Shown: positions 11,722-24,830 of the stretch, one piece after another
How positions within the stretch are numbered: the stretch's first letter is position 1
Layout: every line of letters begins with the position of its first letter
Origin: Tubiluchus corallicola
Lineage: Eukaryota > Priapulida > Priapulimorpha > Priapulimorphida > Tubiluchidae
Assembly: GCA_030141605.1 (NCBI GenBank)
Contig: JAQGDQ010000496.1
Coordinates: 62,001-126,000, forward strand
DNA: 64,000 bases
Reading direction: 5' to 3'
The notes under the pieces: generated by a model
The model's input: only the letters and a program-made list of their open reading frames with translations
Databases searched by the model: none
Told to the model about the DNA's origin: nothing
Made by a program: the position numbers and the translations under genes

Positions 11722-13270
11722 AGACAGTTTACTTCTTTTGTAAGCAGTTTGGGGTTTTGAAAATCCAGCACGTTAGTACAATAACTTAATATAGTCAAGT
11801 CTGCACACATTATTTAATATAGTTCAGTATTGGTATAATTCCACACCTACACCATCTAGTTTTTTATCTGTATTTAACATACAACACCTAAATAATAAAC
11901 TGCGACAGCAACAAAACTGTGTATCGTGGAGGGTCAGCATTTCATATTTAATTGTTCGACAAATTTACTGTCTATTTTTATGCTTAGTTACCTGTCCATG
12001 ATATTTTGATGTCTGACAATTGATAAGAAAGGCCTCTACTCCACAGCTATCGAAGTCACGTTGGATGTCGCATAATGTGCCTACTAGAGCTTTACTGTCA
12101 CGCTGCAAATGCTTGCCTGTTATAATGATAATGCGCTAGATAAGTAAAATTCATATTTATAAAAAATGCTCTTAGTCTACTACCTGACTTCTCCCCAAGA
12201 GATAGCTACTCTCGTTTTCTAAACAAAAGGGTGCAGCCCTACCGCTCAGTAAGCCATGCATGTGATTTATCATGAATATGTGGCAACCACGGATAGACGG
12301 TATGTGTTTTAAGGCTGACAGCAAATCTGCGATTTTACAATTGCTGTTCAAATCCCGGCTCTATTGTTTCACCAGGAGACGGATCCTCGAACATATTTAG
12401 GTAATTCCTTACAAAATAATAATGAAATTGTCTCAATTTGTCTGAATTTTGGTTCCAATGTTTAATTCATTCTTATTAATTCATATTTATTCATAATTCA
12501 TTCTTATTATTAATTCATTAATATTAATTTGAAGAAAATTTGAATTATACTAGCGAAACTTTCTTAATCAGCATAATTCAAACTTTCTTTCAGTTAATAT
12601 TAATGAATTATTCAAAATTAAGCATTGAAACCAAAATTCACACGTTATTACATGATAACTTACTTTTAAATATTGACCGAAATAAAACTATTTTTTATAT
12701 AACACAGGAATTTTTAAAAGCTACAAGTGGTCTAATGAGTATATTCTAAAACTGTGTGAACGAACAATATACATGCATTAGTCCGCATCACATATTCTAG
12801 CCAATTATATCGGTATCCCCACGTACGCTACGGTTTGCCGTATACACATACATATTCTGTACTAATGATATACGATCGAGTTTGTTATGTTTATGTTTGT
12901 TATGTTAAGCCCTTTCAAAGTTGCGCAACAACAGCACAAGGCAATTATGGTTAAAAATAGGCCGATAAATTGTTGAGCTATTGCGAAAAGGACGGTGAGA
13001 TTCACTGTATGTAGGCCCTGGTTTTGAATAGATCCTGTCGTGGTCACTTTGAGCACAGGAATTTGTTCTGAGCAATTCGAGATTTGGCGTAAACAAAATA
13101 AAGGTAGGGAAAATTGACATGGCAAACAATTGTTGTAAGCGAAGGCGTTTGTTTTCTGATGTTGATACACATAAAGTCAGTCTTACCTTTTCAAACGACT
13201 AGTTTAGTCAGAACAAAACTATTGTTGTGAGAGACAAGTACATACTGATAAAGTCCGATTCCTATGCGAA
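11722..13270. other. Spacer upstream of the Ig-domain gene
   Basis: AT-rich, with degenerate AATTCATTCTTATTAATTCA repeats near 12460-12530 and a SINE-like motif at 12296-12372. It should contain the promoter and any 5' UTR of the Ig gene. No convincing exon was found. Confidence 0.4.
12296..12372 (+). repeat. Possible tRNA-derived SINE
   Basis: AAGGCTGACAGCAAATCTGC (A-box-like) is followed about 30 bp later by GTTCAAATCCCGG, which fits the B-box consensus. The spacing suits a tRNA-like promoter, but the stems are not intact. Confidence 0.35.
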
Positions 13271-15278
13271 ATGAATAATTTTTGTTTTGCGTTTGTAATT
13301 TACTTCCTAACAAGTGTGGAAGGTAAGCTATAATTTGCATTAATTATTTCGATCCATATAAAATCGGTGTGCTGGCAATACAAATGGAGTGCAAAGTTAA
13401 TGCAGCTAGCGAAATCCAATTTTAATTTGTCATTTCATTTAAAAACACGATATGTGATTATGATATACAGTTCAGACTAAGGCAAAAACAAACAGGAAGT
13501 TAAAGATCGGAATTTTGCGCAAAATATGGACTGAAGTTTGGCCAACTGCGCCTGGAAATGTGTTTATAGTCGCTTATCAGTGGAAAGCAAATTTGTAGGC
13601 CTACGACAGTTACTACAAGTAACTGTTTAGTGTCTATCTATTGAACTAACCAGTTTTTCCCCGCTGTGATCCAATCACAATTTCTTATTCATTTATTATG
13701 AAGCGATGTATTAAATTTTGAACTATCGTCGCGAATCAAACACTTGTCTATTAACGTACATTATATATTACGAAAACAATAATCTGGAGTAACCATTTTG
13801 TCTGTCCAAAAGAATGTTTTGCAGTCTTGTATTGCCTGCAGTATGGAAACTTGCATGCACTATGCACACTGATATGACTCTCAGTCTTTTTGAAGCATTT
13901 CTTTAAAATAAAACGCAAAGATTTTTAAGCCAAGCACTTAACTCAAGAACAGAATTAATTACCAAACTGATTCTGATTGCGACAAAACTTAACGGCCGGC
14001 ACAGCGAGAGATACTATTACTGTTAGAAATTTTTTCTTTGACAGATAAAATAAGAACCTTCCTGTTTGCTCTATTTAACGTTGAATTTCATTGTTTCATG
14101 GTAATAAAGTGCTGTCCATGTTAAAGGAGTGGACAGTTGCACAGGGAAAACTACGTCAGTCACATGTTAGGCCTACTTCGAATCTGTGGGCAATTAATCA
14201 TCACTAAGGACCTTGTATTAATCTATTAGGACTGCTTTGAGAGCTTTGGATATGTAGTGATTACACAGAGGAAATACGTCTTTATTAGAATTTTGACTTA
14301 AAAATGACAGAATCTAGTAATAACACGATTTTTGACATCCTCTGTATATTATAGAAGACATTTTCAATAGGCTTAAGTGCCTTTCTGATGACATTTCCTG
14401 TGGCCTCAAAGCGTGTAGCCTGAAACCATAAGGTTCTCGGTTCCAATCATGGTTAATTCTTTCTAACATACTTGCTTGACTGTTGATTCACATGTTATTA
14501 GTAAATTTCTAGGGTATTTTGACCCAGAAACACTTTAAAAGCCATTAGTTTAAGGATGTTTTGATGCTTGGCTTCGAAATAAAACGCACTTTTTGCATTC
14601 TTAGCTGAAGTAAAGCGACCATCTTGAATATTTTTGACAACCACTGAAGTTCAGAAGTACTTCAGTTGCTCTCGTTGATCCAGAAAATATAGCTGTAGCT
14701 GCTAGTTTCAATACGTTCTAATATCTCATATTGTTGTATACCCTATAACTAATAAGTTTTTTTTCTGCAGATGTAAGAGTAACCTCGGCAGAGTGGTCGT
14801 GGATCTCTGTGCCTCCAAGGAATGTGACAGCTCTTGTTGGACATTCAGCTGTGTTAACATGTCATGTGAATCCTGACCCTGCTGTTAGCGTGTTTGTGGT
14901 AAGGAATTTATTTAACCAGACCACCAAGAAGGCAGTTTGCGAAAAAGGATCACCTATAAAAAAACCCGATTAGTGAAATTTATATATTTAAAAAAACAAA
15001 ATTCACTTGAAGTAATTGTTAAAATACTATTAATTGATATTACGAGAAATAATTAGTGTAAGACTAGGTGTATTGAGGTAAGCTTAAATTAGATTAGGTC
15101 AAAAGATTGAGTCGATATGAAGTGTGGCGATGGGCCAAAGTAAGGCAACTCTAGATGAAATCACGTGACATGAAACGAATCTGTGCAAGAAAAAACAAGA
15201 TGAGGTGTAATATAAAATGAGCTGAGATGAGACGAAAGGAGATAAAGTAAGATCAGATGAGTTGAAGTAAGATGAAGC

Positions 15279-15315
<37 letters not shown>

Positions 15316-15872
15316 CAGTACAGAATCAGTTCTAGTATAGGCCTACTCCTATATAGTTTCCTAGCGATCGTTGCTAACTGATGGAGTCTCAGGCTTTCTT
15401 CGAAAATGATATTTTGCCACTGTCTTGAATGCTAAATAGAGGATCGAAATCCGAGGAACTCGATGTACAGTACAGTAGTACATTCATGTGAAGTTTCTTG
15501 AGAATCCATTGCGAATTTACGGAGCCTTAGGTTTTGATCAAATGGTCGTCACCCAGCAATAGCAATAGCAGCAACAACAGCAACAGCAACAGCACCGGCA
15601 TCAGCAGCAGCAGTAGTAACATCCACAATAGCAGTGCTAGCAGCAGCAACAAAAACAGCAACAACAACAACAGCTACAGCATCCGCAATGACAGCAACAG
15701 CAACAGCAGCAGCACCGACAGCAACAACAGCAGTGGTAACAGCTACAACATCAGCAACAGCAGCAGCAGCAACAACAGCAGCTGTAGTGGCAGCAGCAGA
15801 AGCAACAACAACAACAGCTGCAGCACCACCGCTTTTGCCTTCTCCATCACCACCACATACCACCACCAACTG

Positions 15873-15912
<40 letters not shown>

Positions 15913-18900
15913 AAATAAGTTATCGTGAAAACGACTGAACATCAGACATTTTTAAATTGACATTTCACTAAAAGTTGGTAGCATGCATGCTTCTGTTTTT
16001 TTTTTGTCCAGGCGTCATGGTCAAAAGACGGAAGAGCAATCAGCGTAGGAAGCGCAGTATATCCCAGATACACCTGGACAAATGAAACTCCTACACAAAC
16101 TCACATCTACGACGTTTCAATATCAAACGTTGATGAAAAGGATAACGGCCAGTGGGTTTGCAGTGTGGATTTTGGGGGACTTATTCCAGATGCTACAGCA
16201 GAAGCAACATTTTCAGTTGCTGGTAATGTTGTTTTCAGGCACGGGTTGCGGCACAATCAAGTATTTCTAAGCAAGCCAGTAGTCTCTACACACTAAATTG
16301 GTTTACCCGCTCAGCCGGTTCCTCCAAGGTTACTAAAAAGTTGACCGGCTGCCTCCAAATCATTACATCAGTTAATCTGGAAAAGAAATGGTTTTGTAAT
16401 CGGCTTGAGCCGTAAAACCGCAAACGGTGTCTTTTAGCAGTAGATGGCAGTGACTTTTTATCAATGGTGTCACAGTTTCAGTGTAGAAAACGGCGTACAC
16501 TTGGAAAGTTAGCCTCAAGTCGACATTTTTTAATCTGTGCACCTACAAAACATCCCCTGATAAATCACAGTGTGCTACAAAGTCATTCATTTTGCGGTCT
16601 ATTTGTATGACAAAGGATGTACTATACATTTCTTGATCTAATAGCTCTGTAAACAATAAAAACGTTTTGTTCAGGCGGTTTATCCAAGCTGGTTTCAACG
16701 GTCTTTTATAAGCTGACTTCTATTCAACACTAACAGTTAAACGTATAATTTTATGAAACTTGGGTGACATATTTAGTTTACTGCGTATTTGCGATGTACG
16801 CCTTAACAAACACTAAAAATGAAACCTATCACTGAGTTTAGCAGGAAACAATCATAAAAGGTTACGTAAGCACATTTTATTTGGTTTCATGTAATCTATG
16901 CTGATTGGTTCACACAATTAATAATTATATGTTGTTGGCAAACAATACATAAGAAAAGAACAAATCGGCGAATGGTTAGTTAAGGTAACGAACATTTAAA
17001 ACAGCTACGAGTAGCTATAAGTTAAAATATTTTTCTGCTAATAGGCAATTTTTTGCAGTGCCTCCTACAAGCATTTACTGGACGACAACCGAAGCAGATG
17101 CAGAAATCAACAATGCGGATGTGACAGAGTATGAGACATTAGACGTCATTTGTGTCGCAATGGACATTAACCCTGTCCCAATCTTCTCAGTGCATGTACT
17201 AGACCCAAACACAAATGTATGTATCTTGTTTGACGTGGAGTGCAAACTTTTATTGTTGTGCCACATTACTTCGAATTTGTTGACATTGTAGCTTCAATAA
17301 AAACGAATAAGTGAACAAAAAGAATCCAGCATGTCAACGTCTGGGGATATTTTAAATTGAACATTATGACGGGCAATATAGCGACCAGTATTCATCGACT
17401 TTATAAGCCAGTTAAATCTGGCACAACACAACAGTTGTGCTAACAGAGAAGCAGTGAGATAGCGAGAGAGAGAGAGAGAGATAGCGAGAACACTCTTACT
17501 GACTTATTGAGTTTATCCTTCTCTGATTCTTTTATCCATGCCTCTGCTCTGTTTTAGCATTTTAGCGTTTTGTCCTGCAGTCCTAATAAAATGTTCGCTG
17601 CAAAGTCTTGTTACTCACGTAGGCTAATGCACCTAAGTAAGGCTCGTATAGAATACGCACTTAAACAATTTTTTTCTTCAATTAGGAGACGGTTTTTCTG
17701 AGTGAACACGGAGAAAATTTTACTAGTGAAATCATCCCCAACAAGGAACCATTGCTAAAAGTGGAAAATAATGTTGAAGTGAGGGTCTTGAACAGAACGC
17801 ACAACCAGATGCATTTAGTCTGCCAGATTTCAACAGACATGGACTATCCCAATAGCACGATGACCAATCAGACGTACCTGGTTTTAAATGTAGAATGTAA
17901 GTGAACATTTCAAGAGTACACATAGGCGTACAACCACCTTTGTGAAATACCTACGAGAAAATACACCTTACTCATTTTCAAGTTATTTGCAAAATATTCA
18001 CCTTCACAGTCTGTCACTGCAGTGAAAAACATAAGTTTTGATGAAATTTGCGAGCGCAATTAAGATAAAGTTTGTTCGATATAATTTCTTTGGGCCTGCT
18101 AACCTTGATGGCGATGCTTCAATCTTTTTCAAAATCAAAAAAATTGTGAAAAATGTATTAAGATTCTAGAGATTTACAGCATTGTAGTTTCGACTTTATT
18201 AATAACTCGTACAGGGTGTTCTGAAGAAATAGTAAACAAGAAATAAACTATTGTGCTGAGATATGCTGAGCAAAGTACAACGAAGTGCAGTCATACAGTA
18301 ATAGACTGTATAGCTGCTGGAAGTGTACAACTTACTTAAAGAGAAAAGAATTAAGCGATGACACGTAAAAAACGCTCAAGTTCATAAGCTTGAACAACAC
18401 TTCCGCATTACGACATCATAATGATGTCAAATACAGTTACACAACCTCATTTTTTCATTGAAAACATTTTGGCCACGGTAAGAAATTGCTGAAAATTTTA
18501 TTCGTTTGTTTGTTAGATCCACCTCTGATCAACATCACCTTGCCTTCTGAAGTAACAGTGGAAGAGGGATCTGAGCTGAAGTTAAAATGTGAAGCGGAAG
18601 GCAATCCTCTACCTGAATACACGTGGCTTCATGATGGTTTATCTTCACAGGTTTTTATACATAATGTATTTGAGGAGTTGCATTTGGCAAAATAATCCCT
18701 AGTAAAAGCGCCAGCTACTGAAATAAAGCTGTTCTAAAGGGCAACGAAACGAAATTTTAAAGTATATCCCAAAAAACATTCCACTCCAAGTTATATTGCT
18801 TAATATTATGCTTACCTGTTTGAAGTGCTTATGTAATTGGAAAATTAAATTCTTAAAATGTTTGCGCCAACAGGTAAACGTCACTACTGGCTCACCAAAA

Positions 18901-21900
18901 AACACATTACTAATCTTATTGACAATAAAATGTAATTTGTACTTTTGCTAAGTTAGCAGTTAGTGTGCCACAAATGCACTTATTATTTTTTCAAACTTTA
19001 CGCAAGGTTATCTTAACTCATTTCAAACGACTTACCGTTAAAATGACTGCGACTAAGTGGGAGTTTAAATTTATGTTTTAAACAGCGCCATTGGTAACGC
19101 AAGCTCTGCGTGCAATAAGACAGCATGTGAATGAAACAAAATTTGAAGACGATTTTTAAGCGTTAGTTATGAAAAGTGTTTCCTTTTCGTTTAAACTAGT
19201 ATGACCAGGTTGACCAGGCATACATGTTGAAGATTTACGTACCAACCTTTTTATGGTTGCATTTAATAGAAGCCACAAATGACAATAATATCAGCATGGT
19301 TGAAATGCGTCGTCACTTACATAATATGCACGTTGTTTTTTTTCAAAAATGTAGTTCTCAGTGTTTGTTGTTTTCATTCGCTGTTGTTATTTTGTTGGCC
19401 TAAAACAAGATTCTAAGCTAAGATGTCTAGGCATCATTAACCAATTATGCTAATTTCTAATCAGAGTGAATTATTAAAATATGCTTCTACGTTGCATAGA
19501 CGTCGTATTTCTATAGGTTCAACATACCACAATCTAGTATACCTGTTTTACCAGAGAAAAATTGTTAATTTGTGTAAAAGCCTAGTCTGAAAAGTAGGTC
19601 TACAACGGTATTAAGTTTAAATACTAAGTGGTATATTTCACAGGCAAAGGCCGTGTTGATTATCGATTCAGTGAGCAAATCTGATGGAGGGGAGTATGCA
19701 TGCGTAGTTATGAATAAATTAGGAAGCCATCGCTCTGGTAGTATTCAAGTTATTATTGTTGGTGAGTACTTCACTTATTAGTGTTCACGTATCCAGCACC
19801 AAAGCAAAGCTCAGATGATATTTACCTTAAACGTCCCGGGAAATTACTGGCTTCTGATAGCTGGGGAGCATAGCAAATATCTTGAGACCACTCAAAAATC
19901 ATCCAACATGGCTGCTATTTTCAAGATGGCCGATAAGATGGCTACTGCGAGTTTTTAAAAGCCGTATGTTAGCTCTTAGGGCAGGTAAGACAAAGATTTT
20001 AGTGTCTAAATATAGGTTTTCAAGGTTAGGGAATCTATATCCGATGCTTAAAAATAGCTAGACATCACCTCAATTAAGATTTTAATATGGCTGCCAAGAT
20101 AGCTGGAGCTGCTTGTAATAATATATTAGCTATACAGCATGTTCTAAGGCAAATAGGATGATGATGATATTTATATGTATATAGACTTTAAAGGTCAAAG
20201 ATTTACAGTAGTATCCATTATGGCCGCCACTATCAATATTGCAGGAAAAATGTCTGCTACTAGCTTAAGAAGGCCATACCTTAGGTGATAAGTAGGCCTA
20301 ATTGTAAATAATATGGGCCATGAAAAAGCAGCAATTCTGTCAGCACTCCTTGCCAATACTGGTTTTAAAACACACTTCAGCTTTCAGAGACATAGAGAGG
20401 AAAAATGATAACTTAGTTTACATCTGCCTCAGTGTTGGAGCACACCAGACGTGTGGCATATCAGGCAGGATACTGTTGGACCAGACACTGATTACTGCCC
20501 CATCCAGTCCACTGCCAAGTCCAGTGATGTGACATGGGAACCACACTGGCTATTAAGACCTGAAGTATGTCATCAACTTATTAAATGTTGCTGCCAGCCA
20601 GCCAAAGGGCATCAGATGTAAATGTGTCTAAGCAAGTCTTACTTAGACAGCTCTGCCCAAATGTGGTGGTGAATGTGCCAGATTATTTTAGAGGTATTAA
20701 TTTCTTATCACCATTACTTATATACCAGGATCTATCAATTCTGATTTGAACTGCTTGTTTTTTTGTTGCCCACTTCTTTACAGTGAATGTGTAGTGTGCA
20801 TACATGACATTATCGATATTGTTACAGTTCAGTATGAATAGTAATGACACTACCCTAAACCTTATCTAATGTAAACCTGATACTAAAATTATATCAACTA
20901 CCTCCAGCAGAACATGCAATATTGCTAATATATTATACAATTGGCTGTAGCCATCTTGACAGCCATTTTGAAATTCTAACTAAGGTATTGTCATAATTGG
21001 TTTTTTAAGCATCATATACTTTTTTCATCTTTCAGCTGGTACCAGCACTTGGACTATATATGTTGGGGACCCAGCGGCCATTTTGCTTTTGGCATATTGG
21101 GCTGATTTGGTAGTTTTGCATTCTTTTGGGGGTCTAGCAGTTTTTAGATTCAACAAGGTCAAATTAATTAAAATATTTTTTTTGTTTTCATACTTATAAT
21201 AAGTTTTTAAGTGAAACAGCTAACATAATAGCATTATTGCCATAATTTCGTATTGTGTAGCAGTCATTTTAAAAATTGCAGCTATTTTAAAAATAAGTGT
21301 AACTGAAATGGACTGCTCAGGTCCAACTACCCTGGAATAAATGTCATAACCGCTTCTTCATATTGACTTTCATGGAATTTCTTTTGATCTATATTGTTTG
21401 TGCACAAACTTCAAAACTTCGTAGCCATTTTATTTTAAGCATTTTCCACCCTTTCTGCTAAGTCCATTTCGGATTCAGCATAGTCAAATTGACCAGACTG
21501 GCTATGTTACCCACTCAAAAAACCCTTACAACAGGGCCTACACGTTATACACTTTTGCCACATGTACCTGCAGTAACCATTTTAGTGCTGCATACTAGAC
21601 CTATTTCCGAAACTTTATCAGGGCTGTTTCTGCACAGGACTCCTTACAACCAGTTAATGAAGCAATTTTCTTTTTACCAAAAGGGTGACTCAAATGTCTC
21701 ATTGAAACAACTTATTGTGTTTTACGTTAAAAAACAATTACCGGCAAAAAAATTATATTTTGTCAATAATTTTTCAGAAAGTCAATCTATAGCTGGTCTG
21801 GTGATTGGTTTGGTAGTATTGATCATTGGCATGCTAGTGATAGCCGTCGTTGCCTTGCTCTTTGCTAAGAAAAGGGCATGCTTTGCCAAATCCGGCAAAG

Positions 21901-22016
21901 GCACCATGACCACCACATACGGAGGGGGTTCAACAGAAACGGAAAGAACCACGAAAGGTATTCTGAAAAGTTCAGAACAAGCGCAACCTCCTAAGAAGTC
22001 AGATCACCGACTTTGA
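13271..22016 (+). CDS. Type I membrane protein with three Ig domains (cell-adhesion or recognition receptor), 8 exons
   Basis: The coding exons are 13271-13322, 14771-14898, 16012-16222, 17059-17216, 17686-17896, 18517-18650, 19644-19761 and 21778-22016 (TGA), giving 1251 nt or 416 residues. All junctions are GT-AG with consistent phases. Residues 1-17 form a hydrophobic signal peptide (MNNFCFAFVIYFLTSVE). Ig1 spans about 18-130, with LTCHV, then WSKDG, then DNGQWVCSV. Ig2 spans about 131-253, with VICVA and LVCQI. Ig3 (I-set) spans about 254-337, with LKCEAEGNP, YTWLHDG and DGGEYACVV. The TM helix is about 342-366 (IAGLVIGLVVLIIGMLVIAV), followed by KKR and a Ser/Thr/Lys-rich tail. Several N-x-S/T glycosylation sites are present. 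Each Ig domain is coded by two exons split by a phase-0 intron and flanked by phase-1 introns. The architecture fits nectin, CADM or ALCAM-like molecules, but no one-to-one orthologue is recognised. Confidence 0.85.
14395..14455 (+). repeat. tRNA-derived SINE-like sequence in intron 1 of the Ig gene
   Basis: GTGGCCTCAAAGCGTGTAGC resembles a tRNA D-arm/A box. CTCGGTTCCAATCATGG follows at the spacing expected for a B box. The anticodon stem is degraded. It is a tRNA-like relic rather than a functional tRNA. Confidence 0.45.
15277..15313. repeat. (CTG)n microsatellite
   Basis: About 12 CTG units with one interruption, in intron 2 of the Ig gene. Confidence 0.95.
15555..15910. repeat. Long imperfect (CAR)n tract, about 350 bp
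   Basis: CAG and CAA triplets with scattered ACC/GTA variants fill the region and end in a pure (CAA)n run near 15879-15909. It lies in intron 2 of the Ig gene, between exons 14771-14898 and 16012-16222. Long Ser/Asn, Ala or Thr homopolymer frames on both strands result from the repeat and are not genes. Confidence 0.9.
17461..17483. repeat. (GA)n microsatellite
   Basis: A short GAGA run in intron 4 of the Ig gene. Confidence 0.9.
19900..20310. repeat. Degenerate tandem repeat of about 150-bp units in intron 7 of the Ig gene
   Basis: Three diverged units start with ATGGCTGCTATTTTCAAGAT (about 19910), ATGGCTGCCAAGATAGCTGG (about 20090) and ATGGCCGCCACTATCAATAT (about 20220). They share later AAAGATTT and GGTAAG-like words. 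Reverse-orientation relatives (AGCCATCTTGACAGCCATTT near 20948 and CGGCCATTTTGC near 21073) suggest the ends of a larger inverted structure. The origin is probably a TE. Confidence 0.45.
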
Positions 22017-22096
22017 ATGTTATTAATAATTATTTTAGACGAAAGCTCGCTTGATATCACTTGACAAATTCTCTTATTTTTCTTCCTTTTGCACAG

Positions 22097-22140
22097 GAGG
22101 CCAAATTTATCAAAAAAGATTATCAATTGGCCAAGCGTGA
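22097..22140 (+). CDS. Candidate alternative last coding exon of the Ig gene
   Basis: Exon 8 contains an internal donor (ACGAAAG|GTATTC at 21957), and a pyrimidine-rich TTTTGCACAG acceptor ends at 22096. Joining them keeps phase 1 and replaces the tail GILKSSEQAQPPKKSDHRL with a shorter one, GGQIYQKRLSIGQA, then TGA at 22138-22140. The read-through exon gives the default isoform. Transcript data would decide. Confidence 0.35.
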
Positions 22141-22494
22141 AATGCACAGAATGGATGTATTCATTTTTGACATTTGTGGTACATGTAGGCATACATTAAT
22201 ATTTGAACGACAAAGGTTATGTACCTTTTTACTGACAACATGTTCTGCAATCTAAGCCTGCATATCTTAAAGTCACTTTGTATTAGTTGTAGCTTATTAA
22301 GCAGTAGCATTTGTAGTAACGCAAGTTATGTAAACTTATAAAAAAATGTATGTGCAGAGACGGTACCTTATTTTTAATTATTTTTGTAGAGGTGTAATTG
22401 TTAGCCACTGATTATCACTGCATAATGACTGGTCATATGAGTGTCATTACTGACAGTATGATGTAAGTTGAAAATGACTGAGCATAACAGTTAT

Positions 22495-22500
22495 AATAAA
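22495..22500 (+). terminator. Poly(A) signal AATAAA of the Ig gene
   Basis: AATAAA lies about 480 nt past the stop codon in an AT-rich 3' UTR, the first canonical signal downstream in this strand. Confidence 0.5.
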
Positions 22501-22779
22501 TTATGTAATTTTATAGATTGCAGTGTTCCTTATATAAAGGTGTTCCACAATATTTTTACTACTTATAATTAAAACAAATTTCAATCTTGAAAAAGTAAAA
22601 CAATGGCCGGCTGCTCTGAAGTAAAGTCCGTAAACGGCTGTTGGCCGGCTCAAGAGTGGCAAGGCCGAGAGCCAAATCCAGCCAACTTTGAAGGCCAAAT
22701 GTATCATAGAGATGTATAAGCCACAAGCCAACATTAAATCTAATTTAGGCATTTAAAAATTATATTACGCGTAATGATA

Positions 22780-22950
22780 ACGTCGATGAAGTTAATAATG
22801 ATAATGATGTGATGGTGATAATCATGATGATGAAGGTGATAGCTAAGATTGATGCAGACGTAGATAATTATGATGATGATGATGTAATGATAATGATGAT
22901 GGTAATGATAATGATAATGGTAATGATGAAGATAATAATGATGACAATGA
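22780..22950. repeat. GATGAT/AATGAT-rich simple repeat
   Basis: Imperfect ATG and TGATAA triplet runs of about 170 bp. Confidence 0.8.
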
Positions 22951-24757
22951 TTACAAATTAGTCAGTTCACTGAAATATCAGTGGTTGTAATCATAACATG
23001 CAGATAAAATATTATTTATTACCAAACATAAATAATTTTATTATTACCTATTAGTTAAAATGTCACTCAGTAAACAATGGGACCACAAATCAAAAATACA
23101 CAGAGCAACTAGATTACGAAATGTCTATGCTACAGTAAGTGTTGGACTGCAAACTTAAAAATACCTGTACAAAAATAGTTGGCAGATTCTTTGTATTAAT
23201 TAAGACTAGTTACCTAACATATAAACTGTAAAAAAGTATTGTTACAGATTTACAAATTGCACACAAATTTGGCTTAATATCGTGTTTTTGAAGCACAGTG
23301 AAACTATAACTGTCACAGCCTAAAATATGCAAACATGCCATAATGGAATGAAGAAACAAGTGTACAGTAAAATGCCTAAACTACTTCAGAAGCAGAGTTA
23401 GGCTACATGTAACATGACCAATATTCCTGAGTATTTTTGGGTCCACAGACATATGTTTAACAACAGAATTAATGAAAACTTTTTCCAAATTATACCAGTA
23501 TTAATACGATATTATCAATGCAGACTGATTGAAAGCAAACCGGAATATAATGCACACAAAATAACTTAAATGCACGTAAATAATATTCGAATAAATAAGC
23601 AATAAATAAAAATATCTTTGGTATATTCAGTATTCAAAGATGTCCATCATATAAACTGTTAAAAAGGTAAACTTGAAACAGTTGCCTGCTCAACTACTAA
23701 GCACCAACTCAGCATTATGAAAACATGAAGAGTTTAATAAACACGCAGCCATGGCAACACACACACAGGTCATTGACGTAACATTAGTAACAACTTGTAT
23801 TAGATAGTTTAAAATTAGCTAACCACGGAGGCCATGTGTTTAACCAGTAAACAGATGTAAGGCGAGATTGAAACTTCGTAGAAACGAACACCGTGCAATA
23901 AGCCAGATTAGAAAAACAACGATGGCTTACAATAGTGAACATTAACTAGTTTCTTCGTTTTTGATAAGTTTTATAAAAAACTTGAACAAAATATGGGTAA
24001 CAACATCCTTAAAAGCTAAAATAAATCTTTTGGCTCTTTTCAGATAGCAAACGTTATGAAAACAAAAATGCCATTACGAAAGGAAATGTAGCAGTTAAGC
24101 AAAGTAAATATTGTCCTTTAAACACTCATAAAATTCTGTTAGCTCGTACTGTTGACCAGAATGCCTTTCCAGATTAGCATATTGGATTTCCCTCATTTTA
24201 CACCACTGCATCTGTGATTTTTAACTCAGAAACTACAAGAACATTTTCCTTCAGTTGTATAAGCTATCTGTGTTCTCTACGTGGGTTTAAAATTCAGGTT
24301 TAAAAACAACTACCAGCAAACTGAACTTCCACAAGCAAGCTTGGAGTTCATACAAATGCGGAAGGGCAATATATGATAGGTTTGACTATTTGTCTGCAAA
24401 GTTAAGCAGCACCAACCTGGACTAGCATATGTATGGATGAAGGCTAAGAAACCTGCTTTTGGGCAGTTTTGTCTGCATCAATGACGAATATGTATAGAGT
24501 ATATATGTATCATAAGTTCCTAATGAAGAAATTGTTATTAATCCCACTGCACCAATAACACTAGCTGAAGGTTCTCATACTGAAAGCTACAATATGCCAT
24601 CCAGATTGCCAAACTGCAAAAGAGTTCATCTCTGCAAAGGATCTCAGCACGTCCTAAGAAAACTGTGAAACAACAGGAAGTGAGTAGACATTTAAAACAT
24701 TGCAATATACTTCAGGTCTCAAAATATGAATAGCTGTACTTGTTTCAATATCATCCT

Positions 24758-24830
24758 TTCCTAGGAACCAGGACTCAACCTTGATTGCTATTTTACGATG
24801 CAGTAACCCACCGCCTCACATTCACTTAAT
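24758..24830 (-). repeat. Possible tRNA-derived SINE
   Basis: Read on the minus strand, GAGGCGGTGGGTTACTGC is followed about 20 bp later by CAAGGTTGAGTCCTGG. This resembles a pol III A-box/B-box pair at tRNA spacing. The stems are incomplete. Confidence 0.35.

Noticed and set aside
12862-13170. Two overlapping minus-strand frames just upstream of the Ig gene start
   Set aside because: No splice-site or family support. The hydrophobic stretch is probably chance in AT-rich DNA.
15534-15938. Long overlapping open frames rich in Ser/Asn, Ala/Val or Ala/Thr
   Set aside because: All are translations of the (CAR)n repeat in different frames, lying inside an intron of the Ig gene.
20320-20532. 70-codon frame in Ig gene intron 7
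   Set aside because: No splice signals keep it in phase with the Ig gene and no family is recognised. It lies beside a repeat block.
21489-21777. Open frame running into the TM segment of the Ig gene from upstream
   Set aside because: It is intron read-through. The acceptor TTTTTCAG at 21777 and phase 1 join to exon 7 explain the coding part, and the upstream residues look random.
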